64,000 nt of DNA, from assembly GCF_029714405.1 (NCBI RefSeq), contig NZ_CP121650.1:3043001-3107000 (forward strand), written 5' to 3'. The notes under the pieces were generated by a model, which was given only the letters and a program-made list of their open reading frames with translations, made no database searches and had not been told where the DNA came from. Of this stretch, positions 1 through 9,453 are shown piece by piece; the stretch's first letter is position 1, and the number at the start of each line of letters is the position of its first letter. Origin of the DNA: Bradyrhizobium sp. CB82 (GTDB lineage Bacteria > Pseudomonadota > Alphaproteobacteria > Rhizobiales > Xanthobacteraceae). The position numbers were made by a program, and so were the translations under genes.

Positions 1-102
1 GCTGACCTCCCGAGACCAGAAACATACCGGGCGGCCACGAGCGGAAATAACGCACCAACGCGGCCCACGGCGCAGTCCCGAAGGTCCTTCTGAGGCCGAA
101 TA

Positions 103-552
103 TTAGCGCGACTCCCACATCCTTCTCAATTCCGCTGCCGCAAAATTCTCTCGCTCCTTCATAAAGCGCTCCTGGTGCGCTCTGAAGCTTGCGACACGCT
201 GGAGGATTTCTTCGCGCGCTCGGTTCGGGTCGGCAACAATCCGCCGCCGTGAGGCTTTGGCCGGATCTTCGCCGAGTGCCAACTTCTCATCGAGCGCGCG
301 CCGGACGATGCCAGGCTCGGCGGCCTCAGCGTCGCGGATGACGCGGGCCTCGTGCAGTTCCTTTGGCGGCACTAACTCCGGGCCGCTTACCTTTTCCGGA
401 CTGGAAAAGCTGCGCTCGCCGTTGCTAAGGAGTTCTCCCCGTTCTTGCGCAGCGTCGTACTCTTGGGCGAGGCGCCGCTTGGCGCCAATCCCTTCAACGA
501 ACGCCTTCGTTTCGGCGATGAACGCATCGAGATCAGATTGCCAATTGGTCAT
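103..552 (-). CDS. small conserved-type hypothetical protein, 149 aa
   Basis: The reading frame is open further upstream, but I place the start at the internal ATG beginning MTNWQSDLDAF because a GGGGAC ribosome-binding sequence lies about ten bases before it. The product is hydrophilic and rich in Glu, Arg and Ala, and appears largely helical (for example NRAREEILQRVASFRAHQE near the C-terminus). It has no signal peptide, membrane segment or recognised catalytic motif. It stands alone upstream of an IS66 remnant. I do not recognise the family; the codon use and composition look like real GC-rich coding sequence. Confidence 0.6.
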   Translation of the reverse strand: MTNWQSDLDAFIAETKAFVEGIGAKRRLAQEYDAAQERGELLSNGERSFSSPEKVSGPELVPPKELHEARVIRDAEAAEPGIVRRALDEKLALGEDPAKASRRRIVADPNRAREEILQRVASFRAHQERFMKERENFAAAELRRMWESR

Positions 553-925
553 CGCAATGTCCCCGCCAACCAAGCCTATTGGGACGGGAACGAGTCTACC
601 ATCCCCGGCTATGTGGAAGCCTGTGGAGAGACGGTGCACAACTCGCACTTTATGGGTGCCCTAGGCAGGCTGTGGATGCGTCCGGCGCCGGCCGGCACTT
701 CCCGCCAAGCCAAGCGAAAAGAGCCCACCCAGCGACGCTACGGTGCAGCGGCAAAGGGCTATCTTTTGGGCTGGTCGCGGTTGAGAGCTGACCGCGCTTA
801 TGCCGCGTGAGCGACGTTCTGAGGTCGCCAATTCCAGGGCATGAGTTCGTGGATGAGCTTGGCGTGTCAAACGCCATCCGGAACTGCCCCCTTTGCGTCA
901 TGAAGAACTGCCCCCACCCTCGGGT

Positions 926-1783
926 TCATGATGTCGGTTGAAGGTTGGCTCCGCCGCTGACGGGACGGAGGGAGGCGGAGCCGACCGGAGGGCCGTCAGC
1001 GGCGGGCGGCTGGATGAGGCCGCTCTTTCGCTTGGCACGGAGCCGGTAGCTGTCGCCGCGGATGGTCAGCACGTGGCTGTGGTGGAGGAGCCGGTCGAGG
1101 ATCGCGGTGGCGACCACCGGATCGGCGAACACGGTGCCCCATTCGGCAACGCTGCGGTTCGACGTGATCAGCATGGCGCCGGTTTCGTAGCGGCGGCTGA
1201 CCAACTGGAAGAACAGATGCGCCGCGTCGGGCTCCAGCGGCAGGTAGCCGAGTTCGTCGACGATCAGCAGCTTTGGCTTCGCCAGCGCGAGCAGTTTCTC
1301 GTCCAGGCGCCGCTCGCCATGCGCCTTGGCCAGGCCAGCGACCAGCGTCGTCGCCGTGGTGAACTGCACCGTGTAACCGGCCAGGATCGCCTCTCGCCCG
1401 AGCGCGATCGACAAGTGCGTCTTACCGACGCCCGGCGGGCCGAGCAGCAGCACGTTCTCGCCGTTGGCGATCCAACGTGACGCGGCCAGGTCGCGGATCT
1501 GCTTCGGATCGATCGACGGCTGCGCCTCGAAGTCGAAGCCCGCAAGTTCCTTCACGGCTGGGAAGTGTGCGAGTTTCAGCGCCATCTCGATGCGGCGATG
1601 ATCCTTGCGCGCGATCTCGCGCTCGCACAGCAGGAACAGCGTCTCACGCGCCGACAGGTTCGCGCGCGCCGCCTCGTCGAGCAGGTTGTCGAGCTGGTCG
1701 CGGATGCCGGAGAGCTGCAATCGCGCCAGCATGGCCTCGAGCCGGTCGATTGGTGCTTCGGTAGCCTTCCTTGTGCGCGCCAT
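926..1783 (-). CDS. istB: IS21 helper ATPase IstB
   Basis: This 285-aa AAA+ ATPase assists the IS21 transposase IstA in target handling. The start is the ATG of MARTRKATEAP, preceded by a strong GGAGGGAG ribosome-binding site; the open frame upstream of it is istA sequence in another frame. The Walker A motif is GPPGVGKTH, Walker B is LLIVDELGYL, and TSNRS follows as sensor. It overlaps the istA stop (TGATG arrangement), so translation is probably coupled. The frame is intact, unlike istA. Confidence 0.93.
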   Translation of the reverse strand: MARTRKATEAPIDRLEAMLARLQLSGIRDQLDNLLDEAARANLSARETLFLLCEREIARKDHRRIEMALKLAHFPAVKELAGFDFEAQPSIDPKQIRDLAASRWIANGENVLLLGPPGVGKTHLSIALGREAILAGYTVQFTTATTLVAGLAKAHGERRLDEKLLALAKPKLLIVDELGYLPLEPDAAHLFFQLVSRRYETGAMLITSNRSVAEWGTVFADPVVATAILDRLLHHSHVLTIRGDSYRLRAKRKSGLIQPPAADGPPVGSASLRPVSGGANLQPTS

Positions 1784-3094
1784 CAGAAGCTCCCTCCGAT
1801 CGCTGCTTCGTATTCGGCAAGAGGGCGCAACAACGAGGGCAGTGGAGAAGGCGCCGGCCCTGCCGGTGTCGCGATTGCCGGTCGGCAGACCGCGCCATTG
1901 CGACCGGCAACCCCGTCGAGGTGGGCGGAATCGACGATCCGCAGCCGGCGACCCTCCGATTGCTTGTGGACCGCAACCTCGCGCATGCCATGGCGGATGC
2001 GCACCTCGCCGGCCGCAACCGTCACCGCCACGCGCTCGCCGATCAGTCGCCACGGCACCGAGTAGCTGTTCGTGTCGACCTCGACGGCACAATCGTTGCC
2101 GACGACGCGGGCCAGTTCGCGCAACGATCCGAACGACGGCTGCCCGCCAAGCGGCTTCAACCGGTGTGCCTCGTCACGCGCAAAGCGAGCGATCGGCGCC
2201 TCGCCGGTCGTGCCGTGGATACGCACGTTCGCCACCTCACGCTCCCACTCGGCGAGATGCGCCTCGAATGCCTCCCAGCTCGCGAAGGAATGCCCCGCGA
2301 TCGCGTTCTTCTTCACGTAGCCGACGCCATTCTCCGTCTTGCCCTTCGTGCGCGCCCGATACGGCGCGCAGGCGCGAGGACGGAAGCCCCAATGCTTCGC
2401 GAACGCGATGAGCTTGTCGTTAAACTGAACCGACCGGCTCACCGCGTCGTGGCGCACCACGAGCGCGCGTGGATTGTCCATCAGCACTTCCTCCGGCACG
2501 CCGCCGAACGTTGTGAATGTGCTCTCGAGCCCGGCGAACCAGTGCTCTTGCTTCTCGGCCCGGAACGCACGCACATGCAGCCGTCGCGAATGCCCGAGCG
2601 TCGCCACGAACACGAATGCTTTGACCTTCACCCCGCCGATCTCGACCAGACGCTCGCCGAAGTCGATCTGCAGCTGTCGGCCCGGGGGCGTCTCGAACCG
2701 CGTCGTCGCCAGCGCCTCGGCCTTCAGCGCCTGACGATAGGGCTGCACGGCGCGTTGCAGCGTTCGCCGGCTGACCGCCACGCCTTGCTCGGGCCAACAG
2801 GTCCTGGCGCACCACATCCGCATTGCCGCGATGCCGAATGAACCTCTCGCGCAGCCAACCCTCAAGGCCATCGAGCCGTTTCGGGCGCTCAGGCGACTTG
2901 AACGGCTTCACCCCGCCCGCCGCCACGTAGTCCTTCACCGTGTGATGACTGCAGCCCAGCTGGTGCGCAATCCGCTTCAGACCCCACCCGCACGCCCTCA
3001 GGCGCAACATCTCCGCCACGTCATCCGGCGTCTTCATCACCTGCCCCCGTGGATCACTCCACGACGAGCATTCCGTGATTCGTTCCTCGTTCAT
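1783..3094 (-). pseudogene. istA: IS21 transposase IstA, single-base frameshift
   Basis: The N-terminal frame (from 3094) holds a helix-turn-helix region (LKRIAHQLGCSHHTVKDY) and runs to RHRGNADVVRQDLLA. The sequence then continues in a second frame from EQGVAVSRRTLQ with the DDE integrase core: LQIDFGE supplies the first Asp, VLMDNPRAL the second, and KGKTENGVGY the Glu. The switch falls at a run of three G (2791-2793), where one extra base relative to the expected GGCCGAGC accounts for the shift. Without that base the product would be about 436 aa, normal for IstA. Either the copy is inactivated or the base is a sequencing error. Confidence 0.88.
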
Positions 3095-3259
3095 TCGCTC
3101 TCTCCTCGGCTATCCAAGGAGGGGGCAATTCCTCGTGACGCCGAGGGGGCAGTTTTCCATGGCGCGCGACATGGCGGAATGATCCGGCAGGCGAGCCAGC
3201 GCGTCGGCGAGCCAAGCCTGTGGATCGATGTCATTGTGGGTGACCGCAAAAAGAAGTTC

Positions 3260-3334
3260 ATGGAGCATCGGGCGCCGACGTGGCGGCCCGGGCAATCGGG
3301 TAATCCCAAGGGGCGACAGCGCGGCTCTCGGAGC
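3260..3334 (+). pseudogene. DUF5681-type N-terminal fragment
   Basis: An ATG at 3260 opens a short frame with WRPGQSGNPKGRQRGSR, the signature of DUF5681 proteins (often found beside phage or plasmid terminase-like genes). Homology stops after about 25 residues and the frame runs into unrelated sequence. It is a scrap next to the IS66 remnant, with no evidence of a functional product. Confidence 0.5.
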
Positions 3335-3353
3335 CCGCGCGGCGCGTGCTGGT

Positions 3354-3494
3354 TGCCCCGACTACAAGTGCAGCTACTCGATCACGATGGATGCCGACTC
3401 CTGGCCAGGCAGCGTAAAGCTCTCCGATTTTGAGGATCGGTTCGTTTGCAGGGCGTGCGGCAGGCGCGGCGCCCACGTCGGCCCGGACCTTTGG
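3354..3494 (+). pseudogene. fragment of a small Cys-rich (zinc-binding type) protein
   Basis: One frame reads CPDYKCSYSITMDADSWP and then VKLSDFEDRFVCRACGRRGA. Two CxxC-like pairs spaced by about 26 residues resemble a small zinc-binding protein widespread in Bradyrhizobium-type genomes. The N-terminus is missing; the frame continues upstream into the DUF5681 scrap in another phase, and no start codon fits. I read it as a partial gene at a recombination junction. Function is not known. Confidence 0.5.
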
Positions 3495-3653
3495 CAGGCC
3501 AGGATGAGCGCCCGCAACTGGAGCACCAAAGACTGGTCGCGCGGTGCGCCGCGGTCACCTTCGATCGGATGAATAAGCTAAAAACGATACGGTCCCCAGC
3601 AGCGCCAGCCACACCAATAAAAGATCTGTCTGCATTCGCCCCTTTCTCTAAAC

Positions 3654-3767
3654 CTAATGTTGCTCCTGTTTGCGTCGGGCCGCCAACGATCCACTTGCGC
3701 TCATGTTTGCTTGCAAGACTTCCAGTATTCCTAGACTGATCAGTATGGGCAAATAGAAGGCCAGCAT
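3654..3767 (-). CDS. possible 37-aa single-pass membrane peptide
   Basis: A short frame starts at an ATG with GGAG eight bases upstream. The first half is strongly hydrophobic (MLAFYLPILISLGILEVL) and could span the membrane once; the second half is basic and polar (ARRKQEQH). No homologue is recognised. The good ribosome-binding site and the hydrophobic run are the only support, so this could be chance. Confidence 0.35.
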   Translation of the reverse strand: MLAFYLPILISLGILEVLQANMSASGSLAARRKQEQH

Positions 3768-3861
3768 AGGTTGCTCCAAGGTCCGATTCAGGAAAAACCG
3801 CCAACTACAGTAAATTGGGGTGCCGCGGTGTTCGCTCCGGTGGCCCAATTGAGAGTGATCA

Positions 3862-4098
3862 TCACCTGAATCCTTCGATCAGCGTCCTCCAGCCGAACGC
3901 ATCGTCCCCCATCAGCAGCAAAACGCCAAGCGCTGCCAAGTGGTGTGGCAACTCGCAATCGGGACGGGCGCGCATATCGCTGACAAACGCGGCAACCGCG
4001 TTTTTAAGATCGCCGCGGTCGAGATAAGCGAAGGCCCGTTGCTTGCACCGCTCGACATATTTGTCGCGCGGCATGTCAGTTATCAGGGAACGATCCAT
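3862..4098 (-). CDS. small conserved hypothetical protein, 78 aa
   Basis: A GGGGAGG ribosome-binding site stands seven bases before the ATG. The product contains the segments YVERCKQRAFAYLDRGDLKNA and IEGF near the C-terminus, which I recognise as a small cytoplasmic protein type repeated in Bradyrhizobium genomes; a tetratricopeptide-like helical pair is possible. No catalytic motif is visible. It is monocistronic, reading away from the IS91 region. Confidence 0.7.
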   Translation of the reverse strand: MDRSLITDMPRDKYVERCKQRAFAYLDRGDLKNAVAAFVSDMRARPDCELPHHLAALGVLLLMGDDAFGWRTLIEGFR

Positions 4099-4596
4099 TT
4101 CGCCTCCCCAGCCGATGACTGATTCCGGTAAGAGCAGTTGAGCGGAACGGATTTGACTTGTCTGTTCGAAAGCGACACGCAGACGCGTTTTCCAATCGCA
4201 GTGTGGGAATCAGGACACAGACGCGCACACCGGAACCCTCTCTCGCGCCGAGAATCCAAGCGGAAAGAGGCCGCTTGCGTTGCCACAAGCGGCCCAAGTC
4301 TAGGGAGGGAACGCCCGAAGCACCGGGAGCGGCCGTATCTTGCCGGCAGGTGCAAGCACAGGCTCAAGATCAAGAACCGGGCGCATCCCTCTCGTTCGCG
4401 CCACGGGATATGACGCGTCTGGTGTGTTTGATCTGCATTGGAATGGCCACTCTTGCTTCGGCTCTCACCATTAATTTCTCGGTCGCAAATGCAGTTTTCT
4501 GGCGAGGCATCACCGCCCCCCGACCATTGCGCGCGCGCCGAGCCCTGGCACTTCGGGCAATGCCGATTGCGACAGCTAATGGGCGTCGCCCATTAG
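4099..4596. other. non-coding stretch with one strong hairpin
   Basis: No convincing gene. A perfect inverted repeat, GGCCGCTTG at 4269-4277 and CAAGCGGCC at 4286-4294, could form a 9-bp stem with an 8-base loop. The open frames here have atypical composition for coding DNA. A second, perfect palindrome at 4571-4601 is listed separately. Confidence 0.5.
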
Positions 4597-4601
4597 CTGT
4601 C
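4571..4601. repeat. perfect 14-bp-arm palindrome
   Basis: GACAGCTAATGGGC (4571-4584) and its exact reverse complement (4588-4601) are separated by GTC. The right arm overlaps the first bases of the left terminal repeat of the MITE-like element at 4597. It may be a hairpin tip left by transposition, or part of the target. Confidence 0.8.
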
Positions 4602-5000
4602 TTATGGGCAAATCCATTAATGGGGAGCAGGCGACCAGTTCAGCAGCCAGTCTAGCGGCATTCGCGGGTTTCTGAGCTGATCAATCGCCCGATTGCTCTC
4701 CATTACAAAGAACCCACCGAGACGGCTGCGTTGCGAGATTACCCGTTGGGTTACGCATAATGTTCGGAAGGCTGTTTGTAGATCGAACGCCGGAACAACG
4801 TAAATCTGCAGCTGAGATTGGTCCAAGCCGTCGCCACCTTTGTTGCCAATGCGCTGGAGCAGAGACCGTTTGGTCTCCGGACAAGCTGAGCGCCTTGCTC
4901 AAGCGCAGTTCGTAATGGAGAGTCAAAGCCTCTAAAATCCACGTTCAACCCGGTGTGGTCGTCCGTCTACTCCCCATTACGGAATTTGCCCATAAGACAG
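4597..5000. mobile_element. MITE-like element with 31-bp terminal inverted repeats
   Basis: The left end (4597-4627) and the right end (4970-5000, reverse complement) match at 28 of 31 positions; both begin CTGTCTTATGGGCAAAT and finish TAATGGGGAG. The right end cuts straight into an IS91-type transposase gene just after its AYNSC codons, so this is a true junction. About 340 bp lie between the repeats, without an intact transposase; one minus-strand frame of about 90 codons (4617-4890) has no recognised relative. No target duplication was found. I cannot assign a transposase family from the ends. Confidence 0.6.
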
Positions 5001-5191
5001 GAGTTGTAGGCGATGCGGGTGGCACCGCAGTCGTCGCATTGCTCGAGGTGGCCACCGAGCACAGCCGTCCGGCACGCCGTGATCGCACCCATGATGCGCC
5101 GCTCGACGCGGCCCAGATGCCCGACACGGGCTTGCCGAAACGCTTCGCCGTGGCGGCGGAAGATATCCGCCACTTCCAGAACCGGAGCCAT
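5000..5191 (-). pseudogene. IS91-type transposase, N-terminal fragment
   Basis: The fragment reads LEVADIFRRHGEAF, then ACRTAVLGGHLEQCDDC and AYNSC, the N-terminal zinc-binding region typical of IS91 transposases, where AYNSC is normally followed by RNRHCPKC. Here the MITE-like element begins immediately after AYNSC, replacing the rest of the gene. It lies just downstream of a broken tyrosine recombinase gene, an arrangement repeated at 59.3-60.3 kb. Confidence 0.7.
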
Positions 5192-5200
5192 CAGGTCCGC

Positions 5201-5770
5201 TCAGCCGGGCGGCACGACCTCCAGGCGGAGCCGGTCAAGTGGACTTGGCGTATTGCTGATTAGCGCGCCGTGCTGGCCAGACTGGCATGGCCGAGCAGCA
5301 CCTGGATGATGCGCACGTCGGCCCCGTTCTCGAGGAGATGGGTCGCGAATGTGTGCCGCAGCGTATGCACTGTCACCGACTTGCTCAAGCCGGCCGCAGC
5401 ACAGGCTGAACGGCAGGCGGCGTGCAGCACGTTCGGGACGAGCGGACGCTCGTCGTCGCGGCCGGGAAAGAGCCAGTTTTGGCCGAGTGAGCCGCCAATA
5501 CGTCCGTAGAATCCTCAAAAGCTGCGGCGAGAGCATAACGTAACGGTCCTTGCCGCCCTTGCCGTGCTCGACCCGGATCAACATCCGTTGGCTATCAATG
5601 TCGACAACCTTCAAGAGGACCACTTCCGATACGCGCAAGCCTGCGGCATAGACGGTGGTCAACGCGGTACGGCTCTTGGGGCTCGGGATTGCTTCCAGGA
5701 AGCGAACGACATCGTCGGCGCTTAGCACGACCGGTAGTTTGCGTGGCGTTCGAGGTAGGGGGCAGAGGCG
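5201..5770 (-). pseudogene. tyrosine recombinase of an IS91-type module, frameshifted and lacking the Tyr segment
   Basis: The start of the catalytic domain is clear (KLPVVLSADDVVRFL, GLRVSEVVLLKV, RVEHGKGGKDRYVML). After RPKL the reading frame shifts; the HxxR and H motifs (HTLRHTF, LLGHASL) are readable only in another frame. The frame returns at [12 protein letters not shown]. Around 5259-5264 the segment that should carry the nucleophilic Tyr is deleted: TAR is joined directly to LISNTP. The gene is therefore dead. A related intact copy lies at 59437-60312. Confidence 0.75.
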
Positions 5771-6084
5771 AGGCTTCGCGAGATCTGTTGCAATCTGTCA
5801 CCTACCTCGTCACAGATTGACCGGGTGGTCCGATATTCGATCAGTCAGTTCCATATCGACCTTTTCGATTAGGCCCCACGATTAACTTAAAGTTACAGCG
5901 ATGCGAAATGTTTCGCGCACTTCTTCGAAAGAGTGCGGTGGTTCCATTTAATGGAACGAAGACGCGTGCGTTGGTCATCTGCGCGCGTTCTCACCTTTGC
6001 AGCTTATTAGCCTGGGACATCCCGCGTGCGTCGCATTCAGCAAACACGTTGGCCTTCACGCCGGCTCTCGCCACCACAGGCACT
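5771..6084. other. intergenic stretch, nothing recognised
   Basis: Between the recombinase remnant and the cyclase gene I see no start with a ribosome-binding site, no hairpin terminator and no recognisable motif. Part may be the lost N-terminus of the recombinase. Confidence 0.4.
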
Positions 6085-9000
6085 CTATGCTAGCTCGTCG
6101 AGTAGGGCCTTGGCCTGCTTCAAGTCCAATGTGTCAAATCCCTCGGTAAACCGGCCATACACTGGAGCGAGAAGCTCCCGTGCCTCATCCCGCTTCCCTT
6201 GATCGCGCCACAGCCGCGCCATGCTCATCGCTGCACGCAGCTCCCACGATCTCGCCTGTTGCTCGCGCGCGATCTCTAGCGAACGTTCGAAATAGGCTTC
6301 TGCTTTTGCTGCATCCCGCTGTGGCGGCATCAGGGCGATTTCGCCGGCCACGCGATGGACCTCAGCCCGCCACCAGCCTTCCTCGGCTGCTTCCATCTGC
6401 GCCGTCGCCTCGCCAACGGCGCCCCAAGCTGCTTCGAATTGACCGAGTTCAGCGTGGGCTCTCGCCAGACTAATTAAGTGCGCGGGAAGCAAAATCCTCG
6501 CTCCTGTTGCCCGAAACGCGGCTATTTGGGACGTGACGACTTGTATCGCATCGGAGGCATCACCGACGAAGACCAACGTGCGGCCGCGAGCCATCGCTGA
6601 CATTTCCTTCCAGAAAGCGGCACCCGTTTCGTTGGCTAGTGCGATAGCTTCGTCCAATTGCGCCCTCGCTCGGCCATAGTTCCCGCACTCGATTTGAGTT
6701 ATGGATGCGTGCCACAGCGCATAAAGCAGCGTGGTAGCTTGACCAATCTGGCGCGCATCACTAATCGCCTGATCTGCGTCCGCGAGTGCGGCCCTGGGGT
6801 ATCCCAGAAACCAAAGGTCCCAAGAACGATAGCACAACATCGAAACTGCGCTATCCACGCTAAAACGAGCTGCGAGCTGACGATGTTCCCTGCGGTCGTA
6901 GAGGGCCATTCCCTCGTCGAAATGCTCCCGGCTTCTTGTAATCTGTCCTGCAAACGCCAAGGAAATGCCCATGATGCGATGGGCGATCAATCGTGGCGCT
7001 GTTGCCTGCTGTTTCTCCGCGAGCGTCAGGAACTGTGCCGAAAGCTTGCCAACAGCGTCGCCGTTAGATGCCACGTAATTGGATGTCCACACCCCATAGA
7101 GGAGCGAGAACAGTAACAGCGGGTCTTCGGGGGACTCTCCCAGCATCTGAGCCCGGTCTATGAGGAGACGTGCTCGCTCGGCGGCAGCATTAGTCTCCGG
7201 CGCGGCATACCCCTTGACATGGACAAGCGGAGTTATGAGCGCGATCTGCAGCTTGATCTCTTCACGACGCAATATTTCCGTGGCGGGGATCGTCGCGATC
7301 TGAGCAAGCGCACGTGTGAGCTGCTCTAAGGCTTCAACCAGAGCCGAGCGCGCCAGCGACCGTTGTCCGGCTTTGCCCCATAGACCGGCGGCTTTCTCGA
7401 TCAGTCCAGCCTCAGTGCAGTGACGCGCCAAGATTTCGGGCTGTTTCTCAGCGATTTCAGCGAACTGACTTTCAAAGGTGTCGGCGATGCGGGCATGCAA
7501 CGCGCGTCGCGGTTCGCGCAGCAGAGTCCCGTACGCGGCGTCCTGCACCAGGGCATGCCTGAACAAATAGGTCGCGTGCGGCGGCACGCCCTTGCGGAAC
7601 AGCAGCCCGGCCCGGATCAGACGATCGAGTGATGCGGCCAATTCCGTCTCGGACTTGCGCACCACCGCGGCTAATAGCGCGTGAGAAAACTCGCGACCGA
7701 TCGCCGCCCCGATCTGCGCCAACTCCTTAGCCGGGCCGAGCCGGTCGAGCCGAGCCATCAGAGAAGCATGCAAGCTCGCGGGGACCGCCACCGTCGGAGA
7801 GGGAACCGCGGCCGCAATCTGCTTCGCTTCGAGCTCGCCCCCGGCTTCCAACACGGCCTTTGTCATCTCTTCGACGAACAGGGGGATGCCGTCGGTGCGC
7901 TCGATGATGTCTTTCCGGATGTCAGCCGCCAGCAGCTTGTTGCCGAGCACGCGGTCGATCATGGTGCCGACCTCGCGATTTGCCAGCCGATTGAGAGCAA
8001 GAGCTGTGACGTGCGGTTGTCCGACCCAGGGCGCCTCGAACTCCGGCCGAAACGTCACAATCAATAGCACGCGAAGCGCTGCGATCCTGTCTACAATGCG
8101 ACCGAACGCTTCCAGGCTCGTGGGGTCGGCCCAATGCGCATCCTCGACGATCATGAGCACTGGGCTGGCGCGCGCCAAGACTTCCAATTGGACGCCCAGC
8201 GCTGCAAGCGTTTTCTCTCGGCGCTGTTCCAGGGCAAGCTCGAGAGCGGGGTAGCGTCCGTCGTTGGAAAGTGACAACATCTCGGCCACCAGCGCTGTGT
8301 CCTGCTTGGCCGTCGAGGTCTGCGCGAGTAGCGCGTCGAGCTTGTCGAGCTTGGTTTGCAGCGGGTCGCCGTGCGCAAATCCGGCGGCACGTTCGAGCTG
8401 TCCGATGATCGGATAAAAGGCGCTGTCGGTGTGCTGGGGCGAGCAGAAATAACGCAAGCGCGTGTGGGGTTCGGGCGCGATACTCTCCATGAGCGCGGCG
8501 GAGAGCCTGGATTTGCCGATGCCGGCCTCGCCGGATAGCAGCACCACCTGGCCGTCGCCAATCTTGGCTTTGGTCCAGCGCCGTAACAGCAGTTCAAGCT
8601 CCTCTTCTCGTCCGACGAGTGCCGTCAGGCCGCCCGGGTGCATCGCCTCAAACCGGCTCTCGATAGAACTGGCCCGCAGCGCCGCGAAAGCGCCCACCGG
8701 GCCGGCGATCCCCTTGAGCTCCTTTGCCCCGAGGTCCCGCAGCTCGAACAGATTGCCGAGCAGCCTGCGCGTGGCCTCCGCAATGACGACCGTGTTCGGC
8801 TCGGCGATGCCTTGTAGGCGTGCGGCAAGATTGGGTGTTTCGCCGACGATCGCCTGCTCCTGTGCCGATCCCGTGCCGATCAGGTCGCCGACGACGACCA
8901 GGCCCGTTGCGATACCGACGCGCGTTTGCAGCGGAACGGACGATTTGAGCCCGGCAACTGCGGCAATCGCATGTAGCCCGGCGCGCACGGCGCGCTCAGC

Positions 9001-9453
9001 GTCGTCCTCATGGGCTGTCGGGTAGCCGAAGTACACGAGCACCCCATCGCCCATGAACTTCGCGACGAAGCCGCCGAAGAGTTGCACGGTATCGGCGACG
9101 CACCTCTGGTAGGCTGAAATGACCTCGCGCAAGTCTTCAGGGTCCATGCGCGCCGAGAGGGCCGTCGAGCCGACCAAGTCGGAGAACATCACCGTCACCT
9201 GACGGCGCTCGGCGGTATCTGCTTTGTCGGTTGCCAGAGGAGCGTCGGACAGCGGCGCTGGTGCGGCGGCTTCAGCGCGCAAAAGAGCGATGGCGTCGAG
9301 CAGCTTACGCCGATCCCCAACAAATCCTACACCGAGCTCCTTCAAGTCCTCAGCCGTCAACCTCGGCAGGACAGTATCGTCGATCCTATTTTCGCGGAAT
9401 GCCGTCTCGTATCGTTCGAGGCCAAGCCTCCGCAGCCAACCTCCGACGTCCAT
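6085..9453 (-). CDS. SAM - class III adenylate/guanylate cyclase - AAA ATPase - TPR protein
   Basis: The 1122-aa protein starts with a SAM domain (residues 3-60: WLRRLGLERYETAFRENRID). A class III nucleotide cyclase domain follows (about 84-250) with both metal-binding aspartates visible, in FSDLVGST (Asp92) and MGDGVLVYFG (Asp136). Next comes an AAA/STAND-type ATPase (P-loop GEAGIGKSRL), and the C-terminal half is a long TPR-like helical array ending LLDELA. This layout is known from a family of soluble signalling cyclases; the ATPase/TPR part probably senses a partner. The ATG at 9453 follows a run of G. No operon partner. Decayed relatives occur elsewhere in this window. Confidence 0.9.
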   Translation of the reverse strand: MDVGGWLRRLGLERYETAFRENRIDDTVLPRLTAEDLKELGVGFVGDRRKLLDAIALLRAEAAAPAPLSDAPLATDKADTAERRQVTVMFSDLVGSTALSARMDPEDLREVISAYQRCVADTVQLFGGFVAKFMGDGVLVYFGYPTAHEDDAERAVRAGLHAIAAVAGLKSSVPLQTRVGIATGLVVVGDLIGTGSAQEQAIVGETPNLAARLQGIAEPNTVVIAEATRRLLGNLFELRDLGAKELKGIAGPVGAFAALRASSIESRFEAMHPGGLTALVGREEELELLLRRWTKAKIGDGQVVLLSGEAGIGKSRLSAALMESIAPEPHTRLRYFCSPQHTDSAFYPIIGQLERAAGFAHGDPLQTKLDKLDALLAQTSTAKQDTALVAEMLSLSNDGRYPALELALEQRREKTLAALGVQLEVLARASPVLMIVEDAHWADPTSLEAFGRIVDRIAALRVLLIVTFRPEFEAPWVGQPHVTALALNRLANREVGTMIDRVLGNKLLAADIRKDIIERTDGIPLFVEEMTKAVLEAGGELEAKQIAAAVPSPTVAVPASLHASLMARLDRLGPAKELAQIGAAIGREFSHALLAAVVRKSETELAASLDRLIRAGLLFRKGVPPHATYLFRHALVQDAAYGTLLREPRRALHARIADTFESQFAEIAEKQPEILARHCTEAGLIEKAAGLWGKAGQRSLARSALVEALEQLTRALAQIATIPATEILRREEIKLQIALITPLVHVKGYAAPETNAAAERARLLIDRAQMLGESPEDPLLLFSLLYGVWTSNYVASNGDAVGKLSAQFLTLAEKQQATAPRLIAHRIMGISLAFAGQITRSREHFDEGMALYDRREHRQLAARFSVDSAVSMLCYRSWDLWFLGYPRAALADADQAISDARQIGQATTLLYALWHASITQIECGNYGRARAQLDEAIALANETGAAFWKEMSAMARGRTLVFVGDASDAIQVVTSQIAAFRATGARILLPAHLISLARAHAELGQFEAAWGAVGEATAQMEAAEEGWWRAEVHRVAGEIALMPPQRDAAKAEAYFERSLEIAREQQARSWELRAAMSMARLWRDQGKRDEARELLAPVYGRFTEGFDTLDLKQAKALLDELA

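Larger units (their letters stand above)
865..3159 (-). mobile_element. IS21-family insertion sequence, complete with target duplication
   Basis: The 2295-bp element begins with TG and ends with CA and carries istA and istB. It is flanked by TGGCG at 860-864 and TGGCG at 3160-3164, a 5-bp direct repeat of the size IS21 elements produce. Its ends carry the multiple short terminal repeats of the family: AACTGCCCCC occurs twice near the left end (882-916), and related inverted copies lie at 3121-3156. The element lies inside an IS66 tnpC remnant. The istA frame is broken, so this copy probably cannot move unaided. Confidence 0.85.
798..3243 (-). pseudogene. tnpC: IS66-family tnpC 3' remnant, split by an IS21 element
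   Basis: Two pieces on the minus strand flank the IS21 element. The upstream piece (3165-3243) reads NDIDPQAWLADALARLPDH and the downstream piece (798-864) reads LIHELMPWNWRPQ and ends with a stop. Both are typical of the C-terminus of IS66 TnpC; the two other IS66 elements here end with DVDPQAWL followed by IDALMPWHF, and with IDDLMPWRF. Removing the IS21 element together with one copy of the 5-bp duplication rejoins the two pieces exactly in frame, so the IS66 scrap was already there when IS21 arrived. The rest of that IS66 element is missing. Confidence 0.8.

Noticed and set aside
1605..2841. Plus-strand frames of 268 and 356 codons over the IS21 genes
   Set aside because: Both are antisense to istA/istB, which have strong family matches and overlapping, ribosome-bound starts.
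4617..4890. Protein gene inside the MITE-like element
   Set aside because: A minus-strand frame of about 90 codons exists, but it starts after a stop without a ribosome-binding site and resembles no known transposase.
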